Assembly (NCBI RefSeq): GCF_030811555.1
Contig: NZ_JAUSQZ010000001.1
Span: forward strand, 6,941,241 to 7,005,240
DNA: 64,000 nucleotides
From: Kineosporia succinea
Lineage (GTDB): Bacteria; Actinomycetota; Actinomycetes; Actinomycetales; Kineosporiaceae
Direction of reading: 5' to 3'
Shown one piece after another: positions 8,225-15,804 of this stretch. Position numbers and translations under genes: made by a program. Below the pieces are notes generated by a model. The model had not been told where the DNA came from. It did no database searches and saw only the letters and a program-made list of their open reading frames with translations. How positions within the stretch are numbered: position 1 is the stretch's first letter; every line of letters begins with the position of its first letter.

Positions 8225-8512
8225 CCCTGTTCCCGTTCTGGTTCATGGCGGGCGCCCGGTCCGGGTGCCGGTCCACGGACATCGGCCTCGCGACGGCAAA
8301 GCTTGATCAACCCTGGGATTTCGTGAGCACCGGTAGCGATCTGCCGCCCGCCACGAACTTCTCGACGCCGACTCCGGACGGCGTTGTCCAGGTCTCGCTC
8401 AGACGCTCAGGCAAACCGGCCTCACGGTACGGATCCGAAACGCATATATGGCCCGGTGTCGTCTTTCTGTAGCATCTCTCCCGCGGGCACAACCGGCGCG
8501 GAGGTGGACGTC

Positions 8513-9583
8513 ATGGTGGAGTTCGGGGTCTTTCTGCCCATCGCCAACAACGGGTGGATCCTGTCGGAGACCTCGCCCCAGTACCGGCCGACCTTCGAGC
8601 TGAACCGCACGATCACCCAGCTCGCCGAGCAGAACGGGTTCGGGTTCGCGCTGTCCATGGTGAAGTTCCGGGGGTACGGCGGCCCGACCCGGCACTGGGA
8701 CTACTGCCAGGACTCCCTGACCCTGATGACCGGTCTGGCCGCGGTGACCAGCCGGATCAAGCTGTTCGCCTCGGTCGCCCCGATCACGCTGCACCCGGCC
8801 CTGGTGGCGCGGATGGCGGCCACGATCGACGACATCTCCGGCGGGCGTTTCGGCATCAACATCGTGGCCGGCTGGAACCGCGCCGAGTACGCCCAGATGG
8901 GGCTGTGGCCCGGTGACGACTTCTACCGCTACCGCTATGACTACGCGCAGGAGTACGCCCACATCCTGCGCGCGCTCTGGGAGCACGGAAAGCTGACTCA
9001 TCACGGCCGTTTCGATCTCGACGACTGCCAGGTGCTGCCGACGCCCGAGCACGGGGTGAAGCTGATCAGCGCCGGGCAGTCGCCGCGCGGCCAGGAGTTC
9101 TGCGCCCGCTACTGCGACTACCACTTCTCGGCCGTCGGCGATCCGGCGGCCGTGGCGGCGATGAACCGGCGCACCCACGAACTGGCCGCCGGGCACGGGC
9201 GTTCGGTGACGTCACTGAACCTGGCCACGATCGTGCTGGGCGATACGGACGCCGACGCCCGCCGCAAGGTCGAGCTCTACACCGAGGGAGCCGATGTCGA
9301 GGCCATCGGCTTCATGACGGGGCAGTACTCGCTGGACACGGCCAAGGACGGCTCATCGGCCAGTGTCGTGTCCGGGCACGGCGGCCCGCGCCCTTCCCCC
9401 TTCTACGGCGGAGCCGAGCCCATCGTCGGGTCCGCGGCGACCGTGGCCGCGCAGCTCGAGGAGATGGCCGCGATCGAGGGTACCGGCGGGATCATGCTCG
9501 TCTTCGACGACTTCATCGAGGGTGTGGCCCGTTTCGGGGCCGAGGTGCGGCCGCTGCTGTCCTCGTTCACCGCCCCGAGCTGA
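8513..9583 (+). CDS. rutA: RutA-type flavin-dependent pyrimidine monooxygenase
   Basis: 356 residues from ATG 8513, which follows GGAGG at 8500-8504. This is a luciferase-like (LLM) TIM-barrel flavoenzyme. It follows E. coli RutA almost motif for motif: FGVFLPIANNGWI, PTFELNRTI, FALSMVKFRG, TLMTGLAAVTSRI, ARMAATIDDISGGRFGINIVAGW, MGLWPGDDFY, ISAGQSPRGQEFCARY. RutA uses FMNH2 from RutF and O2 to open the ring of uracil. None of rutB-rutG lies nearby, so the electron donor and downstream enzymes must be elsewhere or the substrate differs. The Leu/Ile-Asp-Asp-Phe end (MLVFDDFIEG) is intact. Confidence 0.85.
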   Translation: MVEFGVFLPIANNGWILSETSPQYRPTFELNRTITQLAEQNGFGFALSMVKFRGYGGPTRHWDYCQDSLTLMTGLAAVTSRIKLFASVAPITLHPALVARMAATIDDISGGRFGINIVAGWNRAEYAQMGLWPGDDFYRYRYDYAQEYAHILRALWEHGKLTHHGRFDLDDCQVLPTPEHGVKLISAGQSPRGQEFCARYCDYHFSAVGDPAAVAAMNRRTHELAAGHGRSVTSLNLATIVLGDTDADARRKVELYTEGADVEAIGFMTGQYSLDTAKDGSSASVVSGHGGPRPSPFYGGAEPIVGSAATVAAQLEEMAAIEGTGGIMLVFDDFIEGVARFGAEVRPLLSSFTAPS

Positions 9584-9612
9584 ACCGATGCCGACGCCCA
9601 CGACGCTCCCGC

Positions 9613-9780
9613 TCACGAACGAGACGCCCCGTCCGGTCCGACCAGGACGACGTTGTCCCACGGGTCTTTCGGCAGTTCCTCACCGTCGCGCAGGTACTTC
9701 CCGGTTCGCGGGTTTCCGGGGTTCTCGATCACCAGATCGATCCCCTTGACGGTCACCGGGTAGCGGCGCCGGCGTTTCAC
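9613..9780 (-). CDS. 55-residue protein translationally coupled to PH-like membrane protein
   Basis: A GTG at 9780 opens inside the stop of the preceding gene (GTGA, four-base overlap) and the frame runs 55 codons to TGA at 9613-9615. The product begins MKRRRRYPVTVKGIDLVIEN and continues with PGNPRTGKYLRDGEELPKDPWDN, a basic N-terminus followed by a mixed, hydrophilic sequence. No membrane segment or known domain is evident. Third positions are strongly G/C, as in real genes here. The overlap implies co-expression with the membrane protein. I do not recognise a family. Confidence 0.55.
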   Translation of the reverse strand: MKRRRRYPVTVKGIDLVIENPGNPRTGKYLRDGEELPKDPWDNVVLVGPDGASRS

Positions 9781-10148
9781 GAGCGCTGGTCGTGGATCGG
9801 CAGGCCGGTGAGTTCGCTGATGGCCGGCACGTGTTCAGGTTCGACCTTGGGCAGACGGCGCCGGCGCCCGCCCGTGGTGAGGACGTAGACCGGGTCGCCG
9901 CCGACGTCGCGGATCACCAGCTCCTGCGTCTGGTCGACCGGCATCGTCCAGCTGTGCACGATCCCCCGGGCCTGGATGGTGTCGCGGGTGACGACCGTGC
10001 GGAACCGCTGATCGAGAGCGAAGTACATCATTCCCATGGCCGTCAGGAAGATGGCGTGGAGCCACCCGATCAGGAGCCCTCCCGCGACGAGGCACGCCAC
10101 ACCTGCCACACCTGCCATCGCCAGAGCCAGCCGACGCTTGCTCGTCAT
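9777..10148 (-). CDS. small PH-domain-like membrane protein
   Basis: 123 residues if started at ATG 10148 (MTSKRRLALAMAG), with AAGGAG 12 bases upstream; a GTG at 10190 would add 14 residues. Two closely spaced membrane segments (about residues 6-26 and 29-45) are followed by a cytoplasmic, beta-rich segment (TVVTRDTIQARGIVHSWTMPVDQTQELVI) typical of bacterial PH-domain (bPH2/YdbT-like) proteins, ending ELTGLPIHDQRS. The protein at 27278-27691 has the same layout and a similar ending (ALTGLPVRVSERPE), so the two are paralogues. Function unknown. Coupled downstream to a 55-codon gene. Confidence 0.7.
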   Translation of the reverse strand: MTSKRRLALAMAGVAGVACLVAGGLLIGWLHAIFLTAMGMMYFALDQRFRTVVTRDTIQARGIVHSWTMPVDQTQELVIRDVGGDPVYVLTTGGRRRRLPKVEPEHVPAISELTGLPIHDQRS

Positions 10149-10336
10149 GGCCGGCGACGGCTCCTTCGGCGGGAACACCAGGTGGATCACCGGGTTTCCC
10201 GGTCATCGCGAGACCTCTGCACGACCTCCGTGTCGACCACTCGTCCATCATCAATTGGACTGCGCCGGCCCGCATGTCGAGCACGGTCGTGCAGGCTGAC
10301 GCTCACGTCGAGGCCGGCGCTGCCCAGGCCGCCGAT

Positions 10337-10383
10337 CCGGATCGCTGCGCCGGGCGCGTCCCCCGCGTGACGCAGCGATCCGG
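10337..10383 (-). terminator. hairpin terminator of the secreted-protein gene
   Basis: CCGGATCGCTGCG (10337-10349) and CGCAGCGATCCGG (10371-10383) form a perfect 13-bp stem with a 21-base loop, starting 3 bases beyond the stop codon of the minus-strand secreted-protein gene. There is no U-tract. Confidence 0.7.
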
Positions 10384-10386
10384 GTA

Positions 10387-10878
10387 TCAGTAGTAGATCG
10401 ACACCAGGTTCGGCTCGGGGATGCTGGGCGCATCGGCCACACTGCCGCTGATCCGCAGTTTCACCACTCGGTAGGTGAAGTACGTCGCGCAGACCCAGCC
10501 GTTGGCCGATCCCAACCGGTTGATGAACCGGTCTGACTGGGTGTACGTGGTTCCGCCGGAGGTGGTTTCGAAAGCCCGGACGTAAGGCGCCAGCCCGTCG
10601 GCCCGCGTGTCCTTCACCGCGATCTTGATGGTGCTGCCGCCGTCCTCATCCTTTTTACCCACGCGGTACCAGCCGTAGGTGACGCCGTCCACCGTGATCG
10701 ACAGCTCGTAGGTGTTCACCGTCCCGGAGCCCATGTCGGGCGAACCGTTGCAGGCGGTGCCCACATCGGCCGCCTGCGCCAGGGCCGGGGTGGCCGCCAC
10801 CAGAGCGCCGGCCGACAGCAGCGTGGCCACGACCATACGAGCCGGCTTCTTGCGGAACATTGTGAAACGACCCAGCAT
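10387..10878 (-). CDS. secreted protein of unknown function
   Basis: 163 residues from ATG 10878, preceded by GGGGGAG six bases away. An N-terminal signal peptide has a basic stretch (FRKKPARM), a hydrophobic core (VVATLLSAGALVAATPALA) and a probable cleavage after AQA near residue 37. The mature part, about 125 residues, is beta-rich with two Cys (TACNGSPD and GWVCATYF) that may form a disulfide, and ends SIPEPNLVSIYY. No domain recognised. Probably exported by Sec and released. Strong terminator directly downstream; the preceding gene on this strand ends 198 bases away... the gap to it carries no gene. Confidence 0.75.
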   Translation of the reverse strand: MLGRFTMFRKKPARMVVATLLSAGALVAATPALAQAADVGTACNGSPDMGSGTVNTYELSITVDGVTYGWYRVGKKDEDGGSTIKIAVKDTRADGLAPYVRAFETTSGGTTYTQSDRFINRLGSANGWVCATYFTYRVVKLRISGSVADAPSIPEPNLVSIYY

Positions 10879-11075
10879 TGACGCTCCCCCACTCGTGCCC
10901 CTGCCCCAGCGTCCCGCCACTTCTGGAGGAACGCCCCATAGGAACACTGGGCGCCAGACGGTGTCAATGTCCCGTTTGTCACGCCTTCGCCGCCGCCGCA
11001 CGCCGCTCACCGTCGATCCCGCCTCGGAATCGGCGGCGTGCGCCGTGAGGCGGGACCGACAGCGCTCACGAGACG

Positions 11076-12302
11076 TCAGGCCCGCTGCCGGGCCATCCAC
11101 TGCCAGATGTGAGTACCGTTGGTACTCGGGTCGTTCCGGGCCACGTAGATCCATGACCAGTGCCCGGGGAACGGGTAGCCGTTCCACACCACACGGTCGT
11201 ACAGGGTCACCTTGGCGCGCGGGATGAGTTCGGACGCGTGAACGGTGTTGGCCTGCGGGTTCACCGTGGTGTCGTCGAGCGAGGTGACCAGCCAGGTCGG
11301 GGTGGTGATGGCCCTGAGCTCGGAATCCGTTATCAGGGGCGGGCTTCCGGCCACCACACCACAGATGGGAACGGACGCGGCGAACTCCTCCGGGTAGGTG
11401 GTGGTCATCTTCAGGCTCATGTAGCCGCCGTTGCTGCACCCGGCCACGTAGATGCGGTCGCGATCCACGTCGTGGCGGCGCACCACCTCCTGCATCACCT
11501 CGCGGATCAGCGGGGCGAAACGGGGCCCGTCCTCGATCCAGAACGAGGTGCTCTGCGGGGCGACGACGTACGCGCCGCCGAAGATCTTCTGGGCCTCCCG
11601 GGTGGCGAACCCGAGCGCACCACGGTTGGCCCGCAGCGTGGTCTCGTTGTCGTAGTAGTTCGCCGAGGGCAGGGCCCCCTCGCCGCCACCGTGGAGCCAG
11701 ACGATCAGGGGACGTCTGCCCCGGCCGGGTTCGAACAACCGGTATTTGAGTCCGGACGACGAGGAGTGGTACGAGAACGCGTCCACCTCGGGGTTGCTGA
11801 GCCGGCCCTGGGTGAAACGGGTGATGGTCAGGGGTTTGCCGCGGCGGCGCGGCAACGGGGTTTTCTGGGTGATGGTGTAGGTCAGGTCGAACCGCACGTT
11901 GCGGCCGCCGGCCAGCACGTAGCCGAGGGTGGCCGAGCCGGTCGTGCCCTCGCCGTGCCGTAGTTCGAGGACGATGTTGCCCTCACGGTCGAGATGGACG
12001 CCGGTCACCTCGCGGTCGAGGTCGTAGCCGGTGACCGTGACGCCGGGCAGCGGGCTGACCGCCGTGGCGTGCACGGTGAACGTGGCCGGGGTCAGCCCCG
12101 TCGCGTCGAACGGGCCGAGTCCGGCGGTCTCGAGAGTGACGGAGGTGATCTGCTCGCCCCCGTCGAGGGTTTCGGCGTCGAGCGTGAACCGGACGGCTCG
12201 GGGGTCGCCGGTGGCGTGGGCCGCCGTCCCTGGCAGCACCACGCCGGCGGCCGCGCCGACCCCGGCCGCGATCACTCCACGGCGGCTCATCGGAACAGAC
12301 AT
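11076..12302 (-). CDS. Tat-exported esterase of the prolyl-oligopeptidase/CE1-like class
   Basis: 408 residues from ATG 12302 with AGGAG seven bases upstream. The N-terminus SRRGVIAAGVGAAAGVVLPG followed by AHA is a twin-arginine signal peptide. Residues about 30-175 form an Ig-like beta domain; the rest is an alpha/beta hydrolase with HGGGEG (oxyanion), nucleophile elbow AGCSNGGYMS, acidic residue in SLDDTTVN and His in PFPGHWSW. Domain order (Ig-like plus esterase) resembles secreted feruloyl/acetyl-xylan esterases and PHB-depolymerase-like proteins. Likely releases ester groups from plant polymers outside the cell; exact substrate unproven. It precedes the small secreted-protein gene on the same strand. 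Confidence 0.85.
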   Translation of the reverse strand: MSVPMSRRGVIAAGVGAAAGVVLPGTAAHATGDPRAVRFTLDAETLDGGEQITSVTLETAGLGPFDATGLTPATFTVHATAVSPLPGVTVTGYDLDREVTGVHLDREGNIVLELRHGEGTTGSATLGYVLAGGRNVRFDLTYTITQKTPLPRRRGKPLTITRFTQGRLSNPEVDAFSYHSSSSGLKYRLFEPGRGRRPLIVWLHGGGEGALPSANYYDNETTLRANRGALGFATREAQKIFGGAYVVAPQSTSFWIEDGPRFAPLIREVMQEVVRRHDVDRDRIYVAGCSNGGYMSLKMTTTYPEEFAASVPICGVVAGSPPLITDSELRAITTPTWLVTSLDDTTVNPQANTVHASELIPRAKVTLYDRVVWNGYPFPGHWSWIYVARNDPSTNGTHIWQWMARQRA

Positions 12303-12424
12303 GTGCGGGCTCCTGTCCTCGTCATCCTTGACTTCTGGACATGCTGATGGAACCTGTTCAGCGAGAATCTCTTTCGCTGCCGTCAAACTAGCCCACCGGA
12401 AAACCGGGCACAATGGACGAGAAA

Positions 12425-12457
12425 TTCTCGCCGGGTTCTCTCGGAACCCGGCGAGAA
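12425..12457 (-). terminator. strong hairpin terminator of the LCP gene
   Basis: TTCTCGCCGGGTTC (12425-12438) and GAACCCGGCGAGAA (12444-12457) form a perfect 14-bp stem with a 5-base loop, four bases past the LCP stop codon. On the minus strand a T-containing run (TTTCTCG) follows. Confidence 0.8.
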
Positions 12458-12461
12458 CGGC

Positions 12462-14174
12462 TCAGCAGACCTCGCTCACGTCCTGGGCGTCGGAGGAGTC
12501 CGTGGCCTCGGCACTCGGTTTCACGTCGCCCTTGGCCCCGGCGCGCTTCGTGACCTCGGCCTTCGGGGTCGGGCTGGCCGACGGCGAAACCGATGCCGAC
12601 GCCGATGCCGACGCAGATGCCGAAGGCGACGCGGACGCGGTGGCGCTCGGGGTGGCGGTGGCCGACGCCCGCGCGGCGTCACGCTCGGAGTCGCGCAGCG
12701 CCTTGTTCACCTGGCGGCGGATCAGGTCGTAGTCCGGGTTCGCGCGGGAGGCGACCACGTCGTCCGTGAACGGAAGGCTGGTGACCGTGCCGCCCTGGAT
12801 GCGGGTGGCCAGCTCGACCCAGGCCTCCAGGTCGGACAGCGGGATACCGGTGGACATGTTGGCCTTGAGCGTGCGCGCGATCGAGGGGAAGTGGCGGGCC
12901 ACGGTGACCGGGTTGGTCTGCTCGGTCACGGCGGCGATCACGCAGCGCTGACGCCGCATGCGGTCGTAGTCGCTCGTGCTCCAGCGCGAGCGCGCGAACC
13001 AGAGGGCGTGCCAGCCGTCCATCTTCTGGTTGTCGCCGACCTCGAGGTAACCGATGGTCTCCCAGGGGTGCTCGGAGTCGCCGCCGATCGGCAGGCGCTC
13101 GTGCACGTCGAGGGTGACGCCGCCGACCGCGTCGATGAAGTCCTTGAAGCCGTCGAGGTTGAGCATCACGTAGGTGTCGATCTCGAGCCCGAGCACACCG
13201 GAGACCGCATCCTCGGTGGCCTTCAGCCCCGGGTTGCGGAAGCGGGAGTAGGACGAGTTGCTCTCGCCCTCGGCCCACGTCCACACGGCGTTGAGCAGGC
13301 ACGACTCGTCGGCGCAGTAGTAGCCGTCGGGCCACGCCTCGGCACCCGGGCTGCCCTTCTTGAACGGCACCCGCTCGAGGTTGCGCGGCAGGCTGAACAG
13401 CACCGTGTTGCCGCTGGAGGGCTGGATGCTGGCCACGATCAGGGTGTCGGGGCGGATGCCCTCGCGGTTGTCGCCCGCGTCGGACCCGATGAGCAGCACG
13501 TTGATGCGATCGGTGCCGGCCCACGGATCGGCCGCGACGGTCTGCGGTTTCGCGTCCTCGGCGTCGGCGTCGTTCTGGTCGTCGGAATTGAAGACGCTGG
13601 TCACGAGGTCGCGCTGCACGAGCGAGTAGTCGGTGATCGCGTAGGTGGGCGCCGCGACCAGGCCCACCATCACGGCCACGAGCACCCACGCGGCGATGCC
13701 CTGCCCGCGCCCGAGAGCGGCTTCGCGGCGCAGGAGGACGCCGGTGACCACGACGACCACGGCCCACAGCAGCCCGGCCACCACGACGGCGATCGCCAGG
13801 TAGAGCAGGCGCTGCGGGTCGACGGCGAACGAGATGCCCCGCTTGAGGATGTCGCCGGTCAGCAGCCAGATCGCGATGGCCGCCAGCACCACGGCAACGG
13901 CGCCGAGCACGGCGGCGCCGGTCTTGCGCCGGCCGGCGGCCACCAGGCCCAGCCCGGGCACCAGCGATCCGGCGACCGTCCAGGTCAGCACCCAGGGGAG
14001 GCCACGTTTCCCGGGGACGCCCCCGGACGTGGGTCTCCCGGGCTCCTCGGAAGCCGTCTCGCCCGGCTCCCCGCTCCCGGCCGGGGCGCCGGGGGCGGCA
14101 GCCCGCTCTCCGGGTTGTTCCGGCACCGCGGCCACCGGCGGACGGTCGATCGGCTGGGTCTCGTCAGCGGACAT
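12462..14174 (-). CDS. LytR-CpsA-Psr (LCP) family cell-wall polymer transferase
   Basis: 570 residues from ATG 14174 (GGGAGG eight bases upstream). Order: Pro/Gly/Glu-rich cytoplasmic tail (residues 1-55), four hydrophobic segments within about 60-180, then the extracellular LCP domain (about 220-470) with DRINVLLIGSDAGDNREGIRPDTLIVASI, SLPRNLERVP, GGVTLDVHERLPIGG and FARSRWSTSDYDRMRRQRCVI, covering the Asp and Arg residues that bind the polyprenyl pyrophosphate. LCP enzymes attach teichoic-acid-like or arabinogalactan-like polymers to peptidoglycan. The C-terminus is a low-complexity Ser/Ala/Pro tail (SASASASASVSPSAS) ending in Cys. More membrane segments than usual for LCP proteins. Confidence 0.92.
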   Translation of the reverse strand: MSADETQPIDRPPVAAVPEQPGERAAAPGAPAGSGEPGETASEEPGRPTSGGVPGKRGLPWVLTWTVAGSLVPGLGLVAAGRRKTGAAVLGAVAVVLAAIAIWLLTGDILKRGISFAVDPQRLLYLAIAVVVAGLLWAVVVVVTGVLLRREAALGRGQGIAAWVLVAVMVGLVAAPTYAITDYSLVQRDLVTSVFNSDDQNDADAEDAKPQTVAADPWAGTDRINVLLIGSDAGDNREGIRPDTLIVASIQPSSGNTVLFSLPRNLERVPFKKGSPGAEAWPDGYYCADESCLLNAVWTWAEGESNSSYSRFRNPGLKATEDAVSGVLGLEIDTYVMLNLDGFKDFIDAVGGVTLDVHERLPIGGDSEHPWETIGYLEVGDNQKMDGWHALWFARSRWSTSDYDRMRRQRCVIAAVTEQTNPVTVARHFPSIARTLKANMSTGIPLSDLEAWVELATRIQGGTVTSLPFTDDVVASRANPDYDLIRRQVNKALRDSERDAARASATATPSATASASPSASASASASASVSPSASPTPKAEVTKRAGAKGDVKPSAEATDSSDAQDVSEVC

Positions 14175-14503
14175 CGGTCCGACCTCCCGGCCTGCAGGGA
14201 CAGGCATGTGCACAGCGAACCGACGGCATGACTTCCGCACTCCTCAGGTCTCCACTACCAAGAGGTGACCTACGACTACTCAGCGGATTGGTCGGGTACG
14301 CAAAGCGCGCGTTTGTCACGTGTTTTCAAGTTTACGACGCATCGGGGGATGCTCGGATCGACGTGGCCCGGACGTGACCGATCCGTCATGAAAACAATCC
14401 CGGCGAAAGACGCCACCGACCGCTGGACGACCGGCGATCACCCACCTACAGTTGTCGCTTGATCCTATTTGTCCGTTTTCCTGGCCGCGACGAAGGAGAT
14501 CCC
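14175..14503. other. intergenic region upstream of the peptide/P450 locus
   Basis: 329 bases between the divergent LCP gene and the 20-codon peptide gene. It is less GC-rich than its surroundings, contains a GTCACGTG palindrome-like element at about 14315-14322, and holds the candidate promoter listed separately. No further gene seen. Confidence 0.5.
14424..14452 (+). promoter_or_regulatory. candidate sigma-70-type promoter for peptide/P450 operon
   Basis: TGGACG (14424-14429) and TACAGT (14447-14452) are spaced by 17 bases and match four of six positions each of the -35 and -10 consensus. Transcription would begin near 14459, leaving a leader of about 45 bases before the peptide start. The matches are moderate, so this is only a candidate. 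Confidence 0.35.
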
Positions 14504-14566
14504 ATGAAGCAGCTCATCGCCCGTCTCACGCGCAGGTCCATGCCCGGCCGGTACAGCTGGCACTGA
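14504..14566 (+). CDS. putative 20-residue RiPP precursor peptide (biarylitide-like), core YSWH
   Basis: ATG 14504 is preceded by GAAGGAGAT (14491-14499), one of the best ribosome sites in the window, and the frame ends at TGA 14564-14566. The peptide is MKQLIARLTRRSMPGRYSWH. It has a basic, amphipathic leader (four Arg and one Lys before the core) and ends in an aromatic tetrapeptide directly after Arg. The minimal biarylitide precursor known from Planomonospora is MRYYH, in which a P450 joins Tyr and His side chains of the C-terminal YYH and the core is released after Arg. The same logic (Arg then Tyr...His-COOH) is visible here, with Trp added and one residue more between Tyr and His. A P450 gene begins 14 bases downstream. 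Prediction of a crosslinked YSWH product is inference; the reading frame, ribosome site and neighbour are direct observations. Confidence 0.72.
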   Translation: MKQLIARLTRRSMPGRYSWH

Positions 14567-14580
14567 TCGAACCTTCCGGC

Positions 14581-15804
14581 GTGGGCGGGCGGGCCGCGCG
14601 GCCCGTCCCCCGCGCCGATGTCCGCGATCCCGTCGAGTCCGGACTCAGCTGGCGCGCTTTCACCCGCGCCTACAACACTGACCGCCTCGCGTTCCTCAGC
14701 TCGCTCCCCCGGCGCGGCCCGGTCGTCCGGATGGCCGCCAACCTCGTCTTCGTCACCGATCCGGGCCTGATCGAAACCATGTTCCGGCGCACGAACACCG
14801 ACTTCCTCATGCCCCTGAACCGGCGCCTGGAGCCGGTGGACTCGGCCCGCGGTGAGGCCGCCCTCGAAGCCTGGATGCGCGCCCGCCGCAACTCCGCCGC
14901 ACTCCTGCACGCCGCCGCCGGGCCGGCCGACGACACCACCCGGGCCGAGATGGCTCAGCAGGTCGAAACCTGGAGGGCCACAGCCGGTCCCGTCCCCGTT
15001 CTCCACGACCTCAACCGCCTGAGTCTGCGCGAGACGATCCGGCTCGTGACCGGCGTCCCCCGATCGGACCTGGAAAGCCGCACCCTGGAACTCATCGCGC
15101 CGCTCACCGAGGTGATCGACCGGGGCACCCGCCTGCGCGGCGCCCTGGCCCTGCTGACGCGGCGCCACCGGCGCACCGCCCGGCAGGACGCCGACCTGCG
15201 CAGACTGGTGCTGGCCGTTCCCGCGTCCGGAGGCCTGATCGGCGAACTGGCCCGGGAGGGGACCGACCCCGAGGTGGTGGCCAATTTCGCCGTGGCCGTG
15301 CTGCTGGCCGGGTCGGTGGTGCCGGCCTCCGCCGGGGCCTGGACGCTGGCCCTGCTCGCCGCGCACCCGGCCTGGCAGGAGCGCGCCCGGCACGATCCGG
15401 TGGCCCGCGGCTGGTTCGTCAGCGAGAGCCTGCGGCTCTATCCCCCCACCTGGCTGCTCAGCCGGAACGTCGCCCGCGACGGCATCTTCGCGGGCTGGCG
15501 GCTTCGAACGGGCGACGAGGTGGTCGCGTCCGCGTACGTCAGCCACCGGGACGCGTGGGTTTTCGACGACCCGCACACGTTCAGGCCCGAGCGCTGGCCC
15601 GGTCTGCGCCCGGGCCTGAGCGAGTACTTCCCGTTCGGGGCCGGGGCCCGGCGCTGTATCGGCGCGGGGCTGTCCCGGGCCCGGCTGGAGGATCTGGTCG
15701 CCGGGGTGCTGCGGCCCGGACGGCCGCTGGAGGGCCGCTGGCCGGAACGGATCTCGACCCGGGTCACCCTGGCCCCCGACGACCTGCGGATCAGCTTCGG
15801 CTGA
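14581..15804 (+). CDS. cytochrome P450, candidate peptide-crosslinking enzyme
   Basis: 407 residues if started at GTG 14581 (MGGRAARPVPRADV), 14 bases after the peptide stop; in-frame TTG 14452 would overlap the peptide gene and give a non-family N-terminus. P450 hallmarks: ExxR at Glu282-Arg285 (ESLRLYPP), PERF-like FRPERWPG, and the heme loop FPFGAGARRCIGAG with proximal Cys359. The I-helix segment reads LLAGSVVPASAG (residues 241-252): the usual acid-alcohol pair (AGxD/E-T) is absent, which suits an enzyme doing radical coupling rather than oxygen insertion, though this is inference. Probably co-transcribed and translationally coupled with the precursor gene, hence a candidate BytO-like Tyr/Trp/His cross-linking enzyme. 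Redox partners are not nearby. Its 3' end overlaps the convergent MBL gene by 14 bases. Confidence 0.85.
   Translation: MGGRAARPVPRADVRDPVESGLSWRAFTRAYNTDRLAFLSSLPRRGPVVRMAANLVFVTDPGLIETMFRRTNTDFLMPLNRRLEPVDSARGEAALEAWMRARRNSAALLHAAAGPADDTTRAEMAQQVETWRATAGPVPVLHDLNRLSLRETIRLVTGVPRSDLESRTLELIAPLTEVIDRGTRLRGALALLTRRHRRTARQDADLRRLVLAVPASGGLIGELAREGTDPEVVANFAVAVLLAGSVVPASAGAWTLALLAAHPAWQERARHDPVARGWFVSESLRLYPPTWLLSRNVARDGIFAGWRLRTGDEVVASAYVSHRDAWVFDDPHTFRPERWPGLRPGLSEYFPFGAGARRCIGAGLSRARLEDLVAGVLRPGRPLEGRWPERISTRVTLAPDDLRISFG

Noticed and set aside
8307-8492. 61-codon minus-strand ORF upstream of the orphan hydrolase
   Set aside because: Weak start, moderate codon bias. It might be a remnant of an acquired gene, but nothing supports expression.
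14452-14580. TTG 14452 as the P450 start
   Set aside because: It would translate over the peptide gene in another frame and give an N-terminus unlike P450s; GTG 14581 fits the family length.
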